Assembly (NCBI GenBank): GCA_020025345.1
Contig: JAHHSH010000058.1
Location: 1 to 10,745, forward strand
Direction: 5' to 3'
Length of the DNA: 10,745 nucleotides
Source of the DNA: Oscillospiraceae bacterium
Lineage (GTDB): Bacteria > Bacillota > Clostridia > Oscillospirales > Oscillospiraceae
Part shown: one piece after another, positions 1 through 6,504 of the stretch
Numbering within the stretch: the stretch's first letter is position 1
Layout of the letters: every line of letters begins with the position of its first letter
Translations under genes and position numbers: made by a program
Notes under the pieces: model-generated
What the model saw: only the letters and a program-made list of their open reading frames with translations
Databases searched by the model: none
What the model was told of the DNA's origin: nothing

Positions 1-21
1 TGAAAGGAAAGGGAAGTTACT

Positions 22-486
22 TTGAACGATCAACTTTCTATCGCAGAAGCTCTGGGCAGTTTTCCACCCGAGGTGTGGTGCGGCACGATAGCAGGTATTG
101 TGACCTTCGCTATCGAATTGGTACTTGTATCAAAAGGAATCATCTTTTCCGGGCGGAACAAACGGCTGGAAAAAGCAAGAAAAGCGGGACGGTGTGTGCT
201 GGGCAAGCGGGTGCGATGCCATTATCGCGACAAAAGTTCGGACAATAAGACCTGTAACCGGAGATATGTTGCGCAGTACGAGTACACGCTCAATGGGAAA
301 ACCAAAACGAAGCAGATCACTTCACTGGGCTCAGAGCCGGGCTACACGATTTGGCTCTATTACGATGAAAAAGGAAGAGTTTTCACAGATGGACCCACTG
401 CCAAGGATCTGCTGACGATTGTTCTTTATATCATCCCGGTTCTTGTAGCAGGTCTTGTACTTAAGGTTCTTGGCTTTGAACCTTAA
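22..486 (+). CDS. Small two-helix membrane protein, unknown function
   Basis: A 154-residue protein that I do not recognise as a named family. Residues about 19-41 form a first membrane helix and residues about 128-150 form a second one next to the C-terminus. Between them lies a basic, soluble stretch (about 45-125) with alternating polar and aromatic residues (RYVAQYEYTLNGK, then GYTIWLYYDEKG), which suggests a small beta-rich domain resembling the extracytoplasmic part of DUF3592-like proteins; that resemblance is only an impression. The start is a TTG: an in-frame TGA lies at 1-3 and the purine-rich AAAGGAAAGGGAAG just before the TTG serves as ribosome-binding site, so no earlier start is possible. 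The gene ends 26 nt before the lipoprotein gene on the same strand and is probably co-transcribed with it. The promoter is outside the window. The gene call is fairly sure; the function is open. Confidence 0.75.
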   Translation: MNDQLSIAEALGSFPPEVWCGTIAGIVTFAIELVLVSKGIIFSGRNKRLEKARKAGRCVLGKRVRCHYRDKSSDNKTCNRRYVAQYEYTLNGKTKTKQITSLGSEPGYTIWLYYDEKGRVFTDGPTAKDLLTIVLYIIPVLVAGLVLKVLGFEP

Positions 487-512
487 ACGATAAACATTTA
501 AGGAGGACAACT

Positions 513-1367
513 ATGAAAGGGTATTTGAAAACTACAACGCTTATTTTAGTTCTTGTTATGGCGCTTTCCCTTGCTGGCTGCGGTGGAAAAGGTGCTTCCA
601 CCACACAAGAGGGCACAGCAGGCAAGGAAGAGCAAACTGCCGGCCCAGCCGCATCTGAAGAGTACTTCGAATGGGATGGCAATCTGATTTCTGCACTGAC
701 GGAAAGCGGTATGAATCAGACCGAAATTGTCATCCCCAAGAGATGCACCGGATTCAGCGGCGAGATTTTTTCATCGGACGAATGCAAGGTCAAATCTGTT
801 TCCTTTGAAAGTAATTCTGATTTTAACCTGAACAGCGGTTTTCGCCGCAGTGCTTCGTTGGAAGAGATCAAGCTGCCCAGCGGCCTTACCCAAATCTCCG
901 ACATGGAATTCTGGTGCTGCAGTGCCTTAAAGGAAATTACCATCCCGGCCGGTGTAACCGACATCGGCCAATATACCTTTCAGGATTGCCGAAATCTGGA
1001 AACCGTGGTTTTTGAAGGCGATTTAACCGAAATCAAGCCTAACACATTCAACTTTTGCCGCAGCTTAAATAAGATTGTTCTGCCGGATACTGTGACCAAG
1101 ATCGACGAATATGCGTTTAGTGGCTGCAGTTCTCTGAAAGAAATCACCCTACCGACCGGACTGACCGAAATGGGTATTTCTGCGCTTGCCAACAACGGCG
1201 TGGAAAAAGTAATTGTTCCGCCGGAAGTGACACTGGAAAAGTGGGATTACTCTTCCTTTATACAGTCTGAGCATGATGTGGAAGTCTATGTTACAGAGGG
1301 GTCTTGGATGGACCAGAATTTTAAATCTGTGTTCGATGGTGCGTTCAATAAGCACTATACAGAGTAA
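513..1367 (+). CDS. BspA-like leucine-rich-repeat (LRR_5) lipoprotein
   Basis: A 284-residue surface lipoprotein. The N-terminus is a type II signal peptide: a Lys-containing start, a hydrophobic core (residues about 9-20) and a lipobox ending LSLAGC, with Cys23 as the lipidated residue, so the mature protein should be anchored to the outer face of the membrane. A Gly/Ser/Thr/Glu-rich linker (24-50) follows. From about residue 105 to 225 there are repeats of the LRR_5/BspA type, with the consensus L-x-x-I-x-(I/L)-P-x-x-(V/L)-T-x-I and then A/T-F-x-x-C-x-x-L; clear units begin with SLEEIKLPSGLTQI, ALKEITIPAGVTDI, SLNKIVLPDTVTKI and SLKEITLPTGLTEM. Such repeats usually make a curved binding surface in adhesins or ligand-binding proteins; the partner here is unknown. 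The RBS AAGGAGG lies 6-7 nt before the ATG. It is probably the second gene of an operon with the preceding small membrane protein and ends about 100 nt before a strong terminator. Confidence 0.88.
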   Translation: MKGYLKTTTLILVLVMALSLAGCGGKGASTTQEGTAGKEEQTAGPAASEEYFEWDGNLISALTESGMNQTEIVIPKRCTGFSGEIFSSDECKVKSVSFESNSDFNLNSGFRRSASLEEIKLPSGLTQISDMEFWCCSALKEITIPAGVTDIGQYTFQDCRNLETVVFEGDLTEIKPNTFNFCRSLNKIVLPDTVTKIDEYAFSGCSSLKEITLPTGLTEMGISALANNGVEKVIVPPEVTLEKWDYSSFIQSEHDVEVYVTEGSWMDQNFKSVFDGAFNKHYTE

Positions 1368-1466
1368 TTTATTTCCGCTGAAAACAAGAGCATAGAAAAG
1401 CCACAAGGCGCAACAGTTAGAAGCAGACTTCGAAGACCTCCATAGGAAAAATTTCATACCAAGCTA

Positions 1467-1502
1467 AGCAGGTGTCGGGAACGTTCCGACACCTGCTTTT
1501 TC
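1467..1502 (+). terminator. Rho-independent terminator of the lipoprotein operon
   Basis: A perfect 12-bp stem (AGCAGGTGTCGG paired with CCGACACCTGCT) with a 7-nt loop is followed by a run of T beginning inside the stem end (CTTTTTCT). The T-run is on the + strand only, so it ends the transcript of the two plus-strand genes at 22-1367. Confidence 0.9.
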
Positions 1503-1521
1503 TATTTATTGCAGGCCGTCC

Positions 1522-1713
1522 CTATTCTTTCCGGAGCTGACGGGGCAGTTCCCGACCGGGGACACGATCAAAGCACACATCATATCCCGCGTCCTTTACA
1601 GCTGCAAATTTAAAATAGATGTCACCGTCTTCCGCATCATAAAATGGTTGACATCCCGCTAGAAAAGGAAATCCGTGAGAACCCGCAGGATTGCCGCTCC
1701 AGCGCCTAAAAAA
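1522..1713 (-). pseudogene. Possible decayed C-terminal gene fragment
   Basis: The minus strand carries an open frame ending in TAG just before 1522. Its last 45 or so codons read like real protein, with an acidic-aromatic stretch (FYDAEDGDIYFKF) and a basic end (PGRELPRQLRKE). It has no start codon with a ribosome-binding site. Upstream the frame runs straight into the terminator hairpin of the 1813-6379 operon, so an intact gene cannot be placed here. I read it as a leftover C-terminus, perhaps from a gene lost when the flanking operon arrived, but a chance open frame is possible. The rest of 1368-1812 holds only the two terminators; 1368-1466 shows nothing I can assign. Confidence 0.25.
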
Positions 1714-1754
1714 GAAGATACGGTACAGCCCCAAACAGGGCTGTACCGTATCTT
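1708..1754 (-). terminator. Rho-independent terminator of the four-gene redox operon
   Basis: A 16-bp perfect stem (1716-1731 with 1738-1753, extended by an A-T pair) with a 6-nt loop. On the minus strand it is followed by TC and six T (the A-run at 1708-1713 of the plus strand), so it is oriented to end transcripts coming from 1813. It lies about 60 nt after the stop codon of the last gene in that operon. Confidence 0.92.
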
Positions 1755-1812
1755 TCAAAACTTCCTTATGGGGCGTAACCATTCGTCACGCCGTTGCTTT
1801 TTTCTGCCATAT

Positions 1813-2739
1813 TCAGTTGAGACCGTTGGCCTGCAGATTCTTCCGATAGCCCTCGTTCTCCACGAACAGCTCGCCGGTATACGGCTTTCTGCCGGTCTTC
1901 TTCATCGTCCGCAGCATGTACACGAATACGCCCAGATTGAAGAGGAAGGCCGCCACACTGAGAACGCCCCATGCGTGGGGGTCATAGGTGGCCTCGATGG
2001 AGAAGGCGTCCATCGCCCGGTAATCTACGGCCAGAGAGAACATACCGAACAGTGCCAGCGTCTGGGCACGGTGCTGCAGCCAGACACCCCGCTGCAAGAA
2101 TGCCTCGGCCAGCGTGCAGGAGAGCAGCAGCGCGATACCTGCGTACATGGCACGGGTGGAAATGCAGTTATAGCAATAGGCAGCGTTCCACAGATCGTAG
2201 GCCACGATCCAGAACCAGAGCTGATCCGGCCAGACCATATCCCGGGAGCGGGTCTTTGCCACGCGGATGCCGACCCAGCCGGTCATGGTGAGCAGCAGCA
2301 ATACGCCGGCGGCAGCATTGAAGAGGTTCCAATAGCCGCCCAGCAGCGTCAGTCCCGCCTCATCGACGGTCATGGTCTTGTAGGTCATAAAGACCTCGAT
2401 ATCCCGGTACACCGCCTCGGCGATGTTGATGCCCAGAATCGCCACCGGGAAATACATGGCAAACTTGGTATCCCCCAGCTTCGTGTGGCGGATCAGCAAA
2501 AAGCCCCACACGCCCATGAGAGCGGAAATGGTCTTGACCGTGCCAAACCATGTCTTGGAAGAAGGGCTGCCCACCACGCCCATGGCGATCAGCACCAGCA
2601 GCACCACGGGCACCACGACGTACATGATCACAGATGCCGCCTTACTCCGGCGCGTGATCTCATTGAGGAGAACGAGCACTGCCACCAAAACAAGGAATCC
2701 GATGATATTTGTCAGATGATAACCTGTAAAAAAGAACAT
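1813..2739 (-). CDS. Multispanning membrane protein, DUF5692-like
   Basis: A 308-residue integral membrane protein with about eight or nine hydrophobic segments (roughly residues 8-26, 34-54, 65-83, 93-113, 130-152, 173-190, 195-215, 223-240 and 256-277) and a charged cytoplasm-like tail from 279. It resembles what I recall as DUF5692, a function-unknown family in Clostridia; this is from memory, not a search. Conserved-looking polar motifs lie within or at the edge of membrane segments: INIAEAVYRD (104-113), VAYDLWN (179-185) and GVWLQHRAQTLA (218-229). The same motifs recur in the first gene of the operon (5522-6379). It is the last gene of the operon, 19 nt after the ferredoxin reductase, with a GAAAGGCGGGG ribosome-binding region. 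Carboxylate, Tyr/Trp/Asn and Arg residues buried among helices would fit binding of a substrate or cofactor in the membrane, but no catalytic activity can be assigned. It could equally be a transporter for the substrate of the neighbouring flavoprotein. Confidence 0.8.
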   Translation of the reverse strand: MFFFTGYHLTNIIGFLVLVAVLVLLNEITRRSKAASVIMYVVVPVVLLVLIAMGVVGSPSSKTWFGTVKTISALMGVWGFLLIRHTKLGDTKFAMYFPVAILGINIAEAVYRDIEVFMTYKTMTVDEAGLTLLGGYWNLFNAAAGVLLLLTMTGWVGIRVAKTRSRDMVWPDQLWFWIVAYDLWNAAYCYNCISTRAMYAGIALLLSCTLAEAFLQRGVWLQHRAQTLALFGMFSLAVDYRAMDAFSIEATYDPHAWGVLSVAAFLFNLGVFVYMLRTMKKTGRKPYTGELFVENEGYRKNLQANGLN

Positions 2740-2758
2740 GGGTCACCCCGCCTTTCGA

Positions 2759-3928
2759 TCAGAGTTGGATGGAAATATCGCTGATGGGATAAGACTTGCA
2801 GGAGTGGATGTAGCCGTACTTCTCGTCGGCCTTGCGCAGCATCATGCCCTTGGACAGGAACACCTTGCCGGAAACCAGCTGCACACGGCACAGGCTGCAC
2901 TCGCCGCAGCGGCAGCACACATTCATGCGCACGCCGGAGCGCTCCAGTGCGCACAGCAGCGGCTCATTGGCACGGGCCTCGATGACACGATCGCCGTTGA
3001 CGGTGACCTTGAACACCTCGTTGCCGGTGAGCTGCTCGGGCCAGCCGGCCTCCTTGGTGATGTCCTTGGCAGCGCCGAACATCTCACGGCGGATATTCTT
3101 ATGGGGAACGCCCAGCTTCTCCAGCTGTGTCACGCAGAAAGCATTCATGATCTCCGGGCCGCAGATATAGGCCGTACGCTCGGCGTAGTCCGGTGCCAGC
3201 TCACGGATCAGCTCCGCGGTGATGAAGCCCTTGGCACCATCCCAGACGGCATCCTCATCAGAAACCACCAGATAATAGCGGAAATTCTCGAAGTTCTCAC
3301 TCATGCGGGTCAGCTCCTCATGGAAGAACGCCGCATCCTTATTACGGCAGCCATAGAGCAGCACCATGTCGCGCTCCAGACCTGCCTGGGTCACCTCGCG
3401 AACCATGCTCAGGAAGGGGGTAATACCACTGCCACCGGCCAGCATCAGCATCTTGGGGCTGTGGAACACCGGCTGATAATGGAATACGCCGGAGGGGCAG
3501 GAAGCCTCGAACTCATCGCCTACCTTGGCGCGATCCAGCATATAGTCGGACACAAAGCCCTGCACGGCACGGGCCACGGTGATCTCGTAGTAGGCGCGCT
3601 GACGGGGAGAGGAGCAGATACTGTAGGGTCTGCTGGTGCGGACGCCGTCGATCTCCGTGAAGATGTTCAGATACTGACCTGCCTCGAAGGGGGGCAGATA
3701 GCCGGTCTTGGAGGAGAAACGGAACACCTTGCCGTTGGTGCCTTCCTCAAAGATATCGGTCAGCACCAGATGCAGGATCTTGGGGTGATGATATTTCAAT
3801 ACGGCGGCGGCCTGATCCTCACCGGTCAGCTGATCCGGGGAGGTCTCCCGCAGGACCTTGATTTCGTTGAGGACTTCTTCGCCGTGTACCAGCGTACCCA
3901 AAAGGGTTTCTTTAATAGACTTTCCCAT
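2759..3928 (-). CDS. Ferredoxin-NAD(P)H reductase with C-terminal 2Fe-2S ferredoxin domain
   Basis: A 389-residue electron-transfer flavoprotein. After about 50 residues of unassigned N-terminal extension comes an FNR-type FAD domain with the RPYS motif (100-103). It is followed by an NAD(P)-binding domain with GGSGITPF (165-172) and the CGPEIM segment (257-262). From about residue 305 there is a plant-type ferredoxin domain with C339-x4-C344-x2-C347-x29-C377, the exact spacing for a 2Fe-2S cluster. This order (FAD, NAD, ferredoxin) is that of class I oxygenase reductases and Hcp/NqrF-like reductases. It should pass electrons from NAD(P)H through FAD and the 2Fe-2S cluster to a partner protein; the adjacent phytoene-desaturase-like flavoprotein and the operon's membrane proteins are the obvious candidates. 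The ATG is 2 nt after the stop of the upstream gene, with GGAGG inside that gene's end, so translation is probably coupled. No transmembrane segment is seen. Domain assignment is firm; the partner is inferred. Confidence 0.93.
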   Translation of the reverse strand: MGKSIKETLLGTLVHGEEVLNEIKVLRETSPDQLTGEDQAAAVLKYHHPKILHLVLTDIFEEGTNGKVFRFSSKTGYLPPFEAGQYLNIFTEIDGVRTSRPYSICSSPRQRAYYEITVARAVQGFVSDYMLDRAKVGDEFEASCPSGVFHYQPVFHSPKMLMLAGGSGITPFLSMVREVTQAGLERDMVLLYGCRNKDAAFFHEELTRMSENFENFRYYLVVSDEDAVWDGAKGFITAELIRELAPDYAERTAYICGPEIMNAFCVTQLEKLGVPHKNIRREMFGAAKDITKEAGWPEQLTGNEVFKVTVNGDRVIEARANEPLLCALERSGVRMNVCCRCGECSLCRVQLVSGKVFLSKGMMLRKADEKYGYIHSCKSYPISDISIQL

Positions 3929-3930
3929 AA

Positions 3931-5463
3931 TTAAACCTCCTTGGCAACTCTGGTTGCCACTGTATCTGCGTAGGTATAGTTGGGGCCAAAGCCGCAGGCG
4001 TTGACCCAGCCGCTGGCAAATTCCAGACCTTCCATCTTGCTCTCGCTGGGGAAGAAGAACACGGACTGCCGCAGATCCTGCTCATAGCCATAGATGGCGC
4101 CGTGGGGATGGTTGAGATAGCGCATGTGGGTCAGAGGCGTTGCCACCTCCATCTCCTCAATGTGGGAGGTGAAGCCGGGATACATCTTCTCAAGACGCGC
4201 CACGATGCGGCGGCCTGCCTCATACTTCATCTCATAGTACTGCTCCGGGGGCAGCTTCTCCCACTCCTCGGCGTACTTCAGCGTACCGGCGGTGATGATG
4301 GAGGTACCCTCGGGGGAAACCTGACGATCATCCACGGTGTAGCAGGTAGCGACCAGCGGATCGTTCTCCGGCAGCAGCTTGTAGGCGTCCTTGCAGTCGG
4401 CGGTAGCATCCAGACTCTCGTAGTTCAGCGTGAAGGACGTATTGAAGCCGATCTCCTCGGGCGGGCAGTCCAGACCGATGAAGCAGGTGATGGCAGAAAT
4501 ACCCACGGTGTAGGGCTTGAGATACTCACGGGCAGCCTCGGGCACGTCCTTGGGATCCATCAGCGTGCCATAGGTAGCGATGGGGGAAATGTTGGAGATG
4601 ATCTTCTTGGCGCGATACTCATTGCCAAACTCATCCCGCACGCCTACGGCCTTGCCGTTTTCCACAAGGATCTTATCAATGCCGCAGTTCATCTGTGCCA
4701 CGCAGCCCATGCGCTTGGCGGCCTCCAGAATGGCCTGATTCATCATCATGGAAGTGCCGCGCAGGTAGTAGGGCTTATCCTCCATGTAAATATAGGTGCA
4801 CTTGGCCAGAATGGACCAGGGGAAACGCTCGGGGGTCATACCCATGAAGCACCAGTACACGTTCAGCGCCAGCTGCAGCTTCTTATTGTTGGGGAAGAAC
4901 TCGTCCAGAACCTCCTGGCTGCTCTTCAGACCATAGTTGGCCAGCGTGGGGTACATCTTGGGGAAGCCCTTCTTCATGAAGAACTTCTTGAGATCGCCGG
5001 GCTCACCGGTGCTCTCAGCGCTCTTGGCAGCGAAGGCTCCAGCCTCCTCCACAAAGCGATACAGCGTATCGAAGTAGCGCTGGATGTTCTCCTTGTCCGC
5101 GGGGAACTCCTTCTGCAAAAAGGCGATGCACTTGGCACGATCCACAGGGATGCTGATGCCGGTGCCGTCGGGGAAGTTCACACGGTACAGCTCCTCGATC
5201 TGGATCCACTCGATCTCCTTCTCGATGCCATAGCGGCGGAACTGCTCACGCAGGGGGCCGGGCTTCTCCGGCGTGCCCATGTGGCTGAGCTGGTGCAGAG
5301 CAACCTCAAACTCAAACCGACCACGACGAAAGCTGGTGCCGCAGCCGCCGGGGATGTTGTGCTTTTCAAAGAGAATGGTCTTCTTCCCTTTTTCGGCCAG
5401 TGTGGCAGCCGCAGCAAGGCCGCCGTTGCCTGCACCGATGACGATTACATCATAATTATTCAT
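3931..5463 (-). CDS. Phytoene desaturase / retinol saturase-like FAD oxidoreductase
   Basis: A 510-residue flavoprotein of the CrtI / CrtISO / retinol-saturase superfamily (COG1233 type). The N-terminus shows the FAD-binding Rossmann motif GAGNGG (residues 10-15), the ribose-binding acidic residue E33, and the family signature PGGCGTSF (38-45) followed by G-x-F-x-F-E and ALHQL. The Cys in PGGC and the 'LH' are closer to the retinol-saturase/carotenoid-isomerase branch than to CrtI desaturases, by eye. The C-terminal FAD contact region GLEFASGWVNACGFGP (about 480-495) corresponds to the usual GLYLAG-x-W-x-x-PGGG. Length is normal for the family. Relatives desaturate, saturate or isomerise C=C bonds of polyenes and isoprenoids at the membrane surface. 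No crtB/crtE-type carotenoid gene is nearby, so biosynthesis of carotenoids is not suggested. The chosen ATG at 5463 has AGGAG 9 nt upstream; a TTG six bases earlier is too close to it. Membrane proteins and a ferredoxin reductase in the same operon suggest reductive or isomerising action on a hydrophobic compound. Confidence 0.88.
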   Translation of the reverse strand: MNNYDVIVIGAGNGGLAAAATLAEKGKKTILFEKHNIPGGCGTSFRRGRFEFEVALHQLSHMGTPEKPGPLREQFRRYGIEKEIEWIQIEELYRVNFPDGTGISIPVDRAKCIAFLQKEFPADKENIQRYFDTLYRFVEEAGAFAAKSAESTGEPGDLKKFFMKKGFPKMYPTLANYGLKSSQEVLDEFFPNNKKLQLALNVYWCFMGMTPERFPWSILAKCTYIYMEDKPYYLRGTSMMMNQAILEAAKRMGCVAQMNCGIDKILVENGKAVGVRDEFGNEYRAKKIISNISPIATYGTLMDPKDVPEAAREYLKPYTVGISAITCFIGLDCPPEEIGFNTSFTLNYESLDATADCKDAYKLLPENDPLVATCYTVDDRQVSPEGTSIITAGTLKYAEEWEKLPPEQYYEMKYEAGRRIVARLEKMYPGFTSHIEEMEVATPLTHMRYLNHPHGAIYGYEQDLRQSVFFFPSESKMEGLEFASGWVNACGFGPNYTYADTVATRVAKEV

Positions 5464-5521
5464 GTGCAATATCTCCTATTCTGGGCAAGGCCCGTGTAAT
5501 GATAAAGCAGTCCGTCACTGC

Positions 5522-6379
5522 TCAATTCAAAAAGAGAGGGGAAAATTCAAAGCGAATGCCGCCGTTGGCAAAAGTAAGATAGAGGGCGCAGCCCAGCAGT
5601 GCCAGATTGATGAGCATCAACACGACCTGAACGTTCTGCTTCTTGGTCCAGAGGACAAACTTGGCAAAGCGCTCACTGTGGTACTCCCGCTCAAACCAGT
5701 TCTTGGCGCCGATCTGCATCCAGCCGCCGATGGCCAGAGAGTTGGCCCGCAGCACCAGCCACATACCAAGGCCGCCATAGACGCCCATCTCCAGCGTGCA
5801 AAGAGAGCCCAGAATGGGTGCCAGCAGGAAACCGACGTGCATCAATGCCACGGAGTCACTGAACTCATTGGTGACGAAGATCCAGTTCCACAGGGTGTAG
5901 GCCGCCACAAAGCAGATGGTCACCGCAGGCACCACGCCCTCGGCCAGATAGAACTTACCGAAGGGGGCGTCGAACTGCCACAGACCGCGCAGCGTAACCA
6001 CGGCAAAGGCCAGCACGAAGCCGCTGATGGCGTTGCAGTAGCGCTTATAGCGCAGCAGGTCGGTGAAGGTGGCCTCCAGAATGTTGACAATCAGCATGAG
6101 CATGATGATGTCCACATAGACCTGGGGATTGAACAACTCCAGCGCCGCAAAGACGATGAGAATACGCATGGTCAGCAGCGTTGTCAGCTTCAATTTCTCG
6201 AAGAACACGGGTTTTGCAAGGATCAGTACCAGGATACAGGGAATGACGATACAGGGGATGTTGCCCTCTACCGGATAGAAGGTACTCAGCAGTGCCAGAC
6301 CGGTGATGGCCGCCGTAAAGAGAACCCATTTAATCAGGATGTCCGCTTTACCGCTTTGGATGGTAACTTCAGTTTTCAT
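5522..6379 (-). CDS. Multispanning membrane protein, paralogue of the last gene in the operon
   Basis: A 285-residue integral membrane protein, first gene of the operon. Hydrophobic segments lie at about 16-34, 40-58, 66-84, 88-106, 117-134, 147-168, 175-195, 202-222 and 247-270, so eight or nine helices are likely. I do not know its function. Three motifs match the 308-residue protein at the other end of the operon: VNILEATFTD (98-107), VAAYTLWN (158-165) and GMWLVLRANSLA (205-216), in the same order and with similar spacing, which points to common ancestry. The ATG has GGAGG 7 nt upstream. A 58-nt gap with a small hairpin (AGCAGT/ACTGCT, 5506-5522) separates it from the flavoprotein gene; this is the only large gap in the operon. 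It probably handles or helps bind the membrane-soluble substrate of the flavoprotein, or receives electrons from the ferredoxin reductase; both are inferences from context. Confidence 0.8.
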   Translation of the reverse strand: MKTEVTIQSGKADILIKWVLFTAAITGLALLSTFYPVEGNIPCIVIPCILVLILAKPVFFEKLKLTTLLTMRILIVFAALELFNPQVYVDIIMLMLIVNILEATFTDLLRYKRYCNAISGFVLAFAVVTLRGLWQFDAPFGKFYLAEGVVPAVTICFVAAYTLWNWIFVTNEFSDSVALMHVGFLLAPILGSLCTLEMGVYGGLGMWLVLRANSLAIGGWMQIGAKNWFEREYHSERFAKFVLWTKKQNVQVVLMLINLALLGCALYLTFANGGIRFEFSPLFLN

Positions 6380-6400
6380 TGTGATTCCTCCTTAGATATA

Positions 6401-6429
6401 ATTGTAATTAGCTGTCTCTCCACAGCGAA
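6401..6429 (-). promoter_or_regulatory. Candidate promoter of the redox operon
   Basis: On the minus strand, TACAAT (6406-6401) as -10 and TTCGCT (6429-6424) as a weak -35 are 17 nt apart. Transcription would start near 6394, giving a very short leader of about 15 nt that still contains the GGAGG. The -35 is poor and the short leader is unusual, so the exact start is uncertain. Confidence 0.45.
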
Positions 6430-6431
6430 TT
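6406..6431. promoter_or_regulatory. Candidate TetR operator (26-bp dyad)
   Basis: The sequence is AATT-A-GCTGT, six central bases CTCTCC, then ACAGC-G-AATT. The two 10-nt arms are inverted repeats with a single mismatch. It occupies the spacer and -35 of the operon promoter and lies 17 bp upstream of the -35 of the divergent tetR promoter. This is the usual place and size for a TetR-family operator, so binding should block the operon promoter directly. Assignment to the adjacent regulator is inference. Confidence 0.55.
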
Positions 6432-6447
6432 TCCGAGAAAAGAAAGA

Positions 6448-6476
6448 TTGCAGTCGCGGGGGATTTTCGATATAAT
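6448..6476 (+). promoter_or_regulatory. Promoter of the tetR-family gene
   Basis: TTGCAG (6448-6453) and a perfect TATAAT (6471-6476) are separated by 17 nt, a near-consensus sigma-A promoter. Transcription would start near 6483, about 22 nt before the ATG at 6505. The possible TTG start at 6448 would lie inside this promoter and is therefore rejected. Confidence 0.8.
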
Positions 6477-6504
6477 GGATAAAATGAGGAAAGGAGCGAT
6501 AGAC

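Noticed and set aside
1675..2784. A 369-codon plus-strand frame opposite the DUF5692-like protein.
   Set aside because: It starts inside the operon terminator region, has no RBS, and its translation is His/Gln-rich with no fold-like pattern; the minus-strand membrane protein is clearly the real gene.
4102..5499. A 465-codon plus-strand open frame antisense to the flavoprotein; similar long frames lie antisense to the reductase (2738-3934) and brnQ (8988-10355).
   Set aside because: Translations are His/Gln/Gly/Leu-rich with no recognisable domain, and they mirror strongly supported genes. They result from GC-rich codon use that removes stops on the opposite strand.
6448..6504. TTG start that would add 19 residues to the TetR protein.
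   Set aside because: It would overlap the TTGCAG-17-TATAAT promoter, has no RBS, and the ATG at 6505 has a well-placed AAGGAG.
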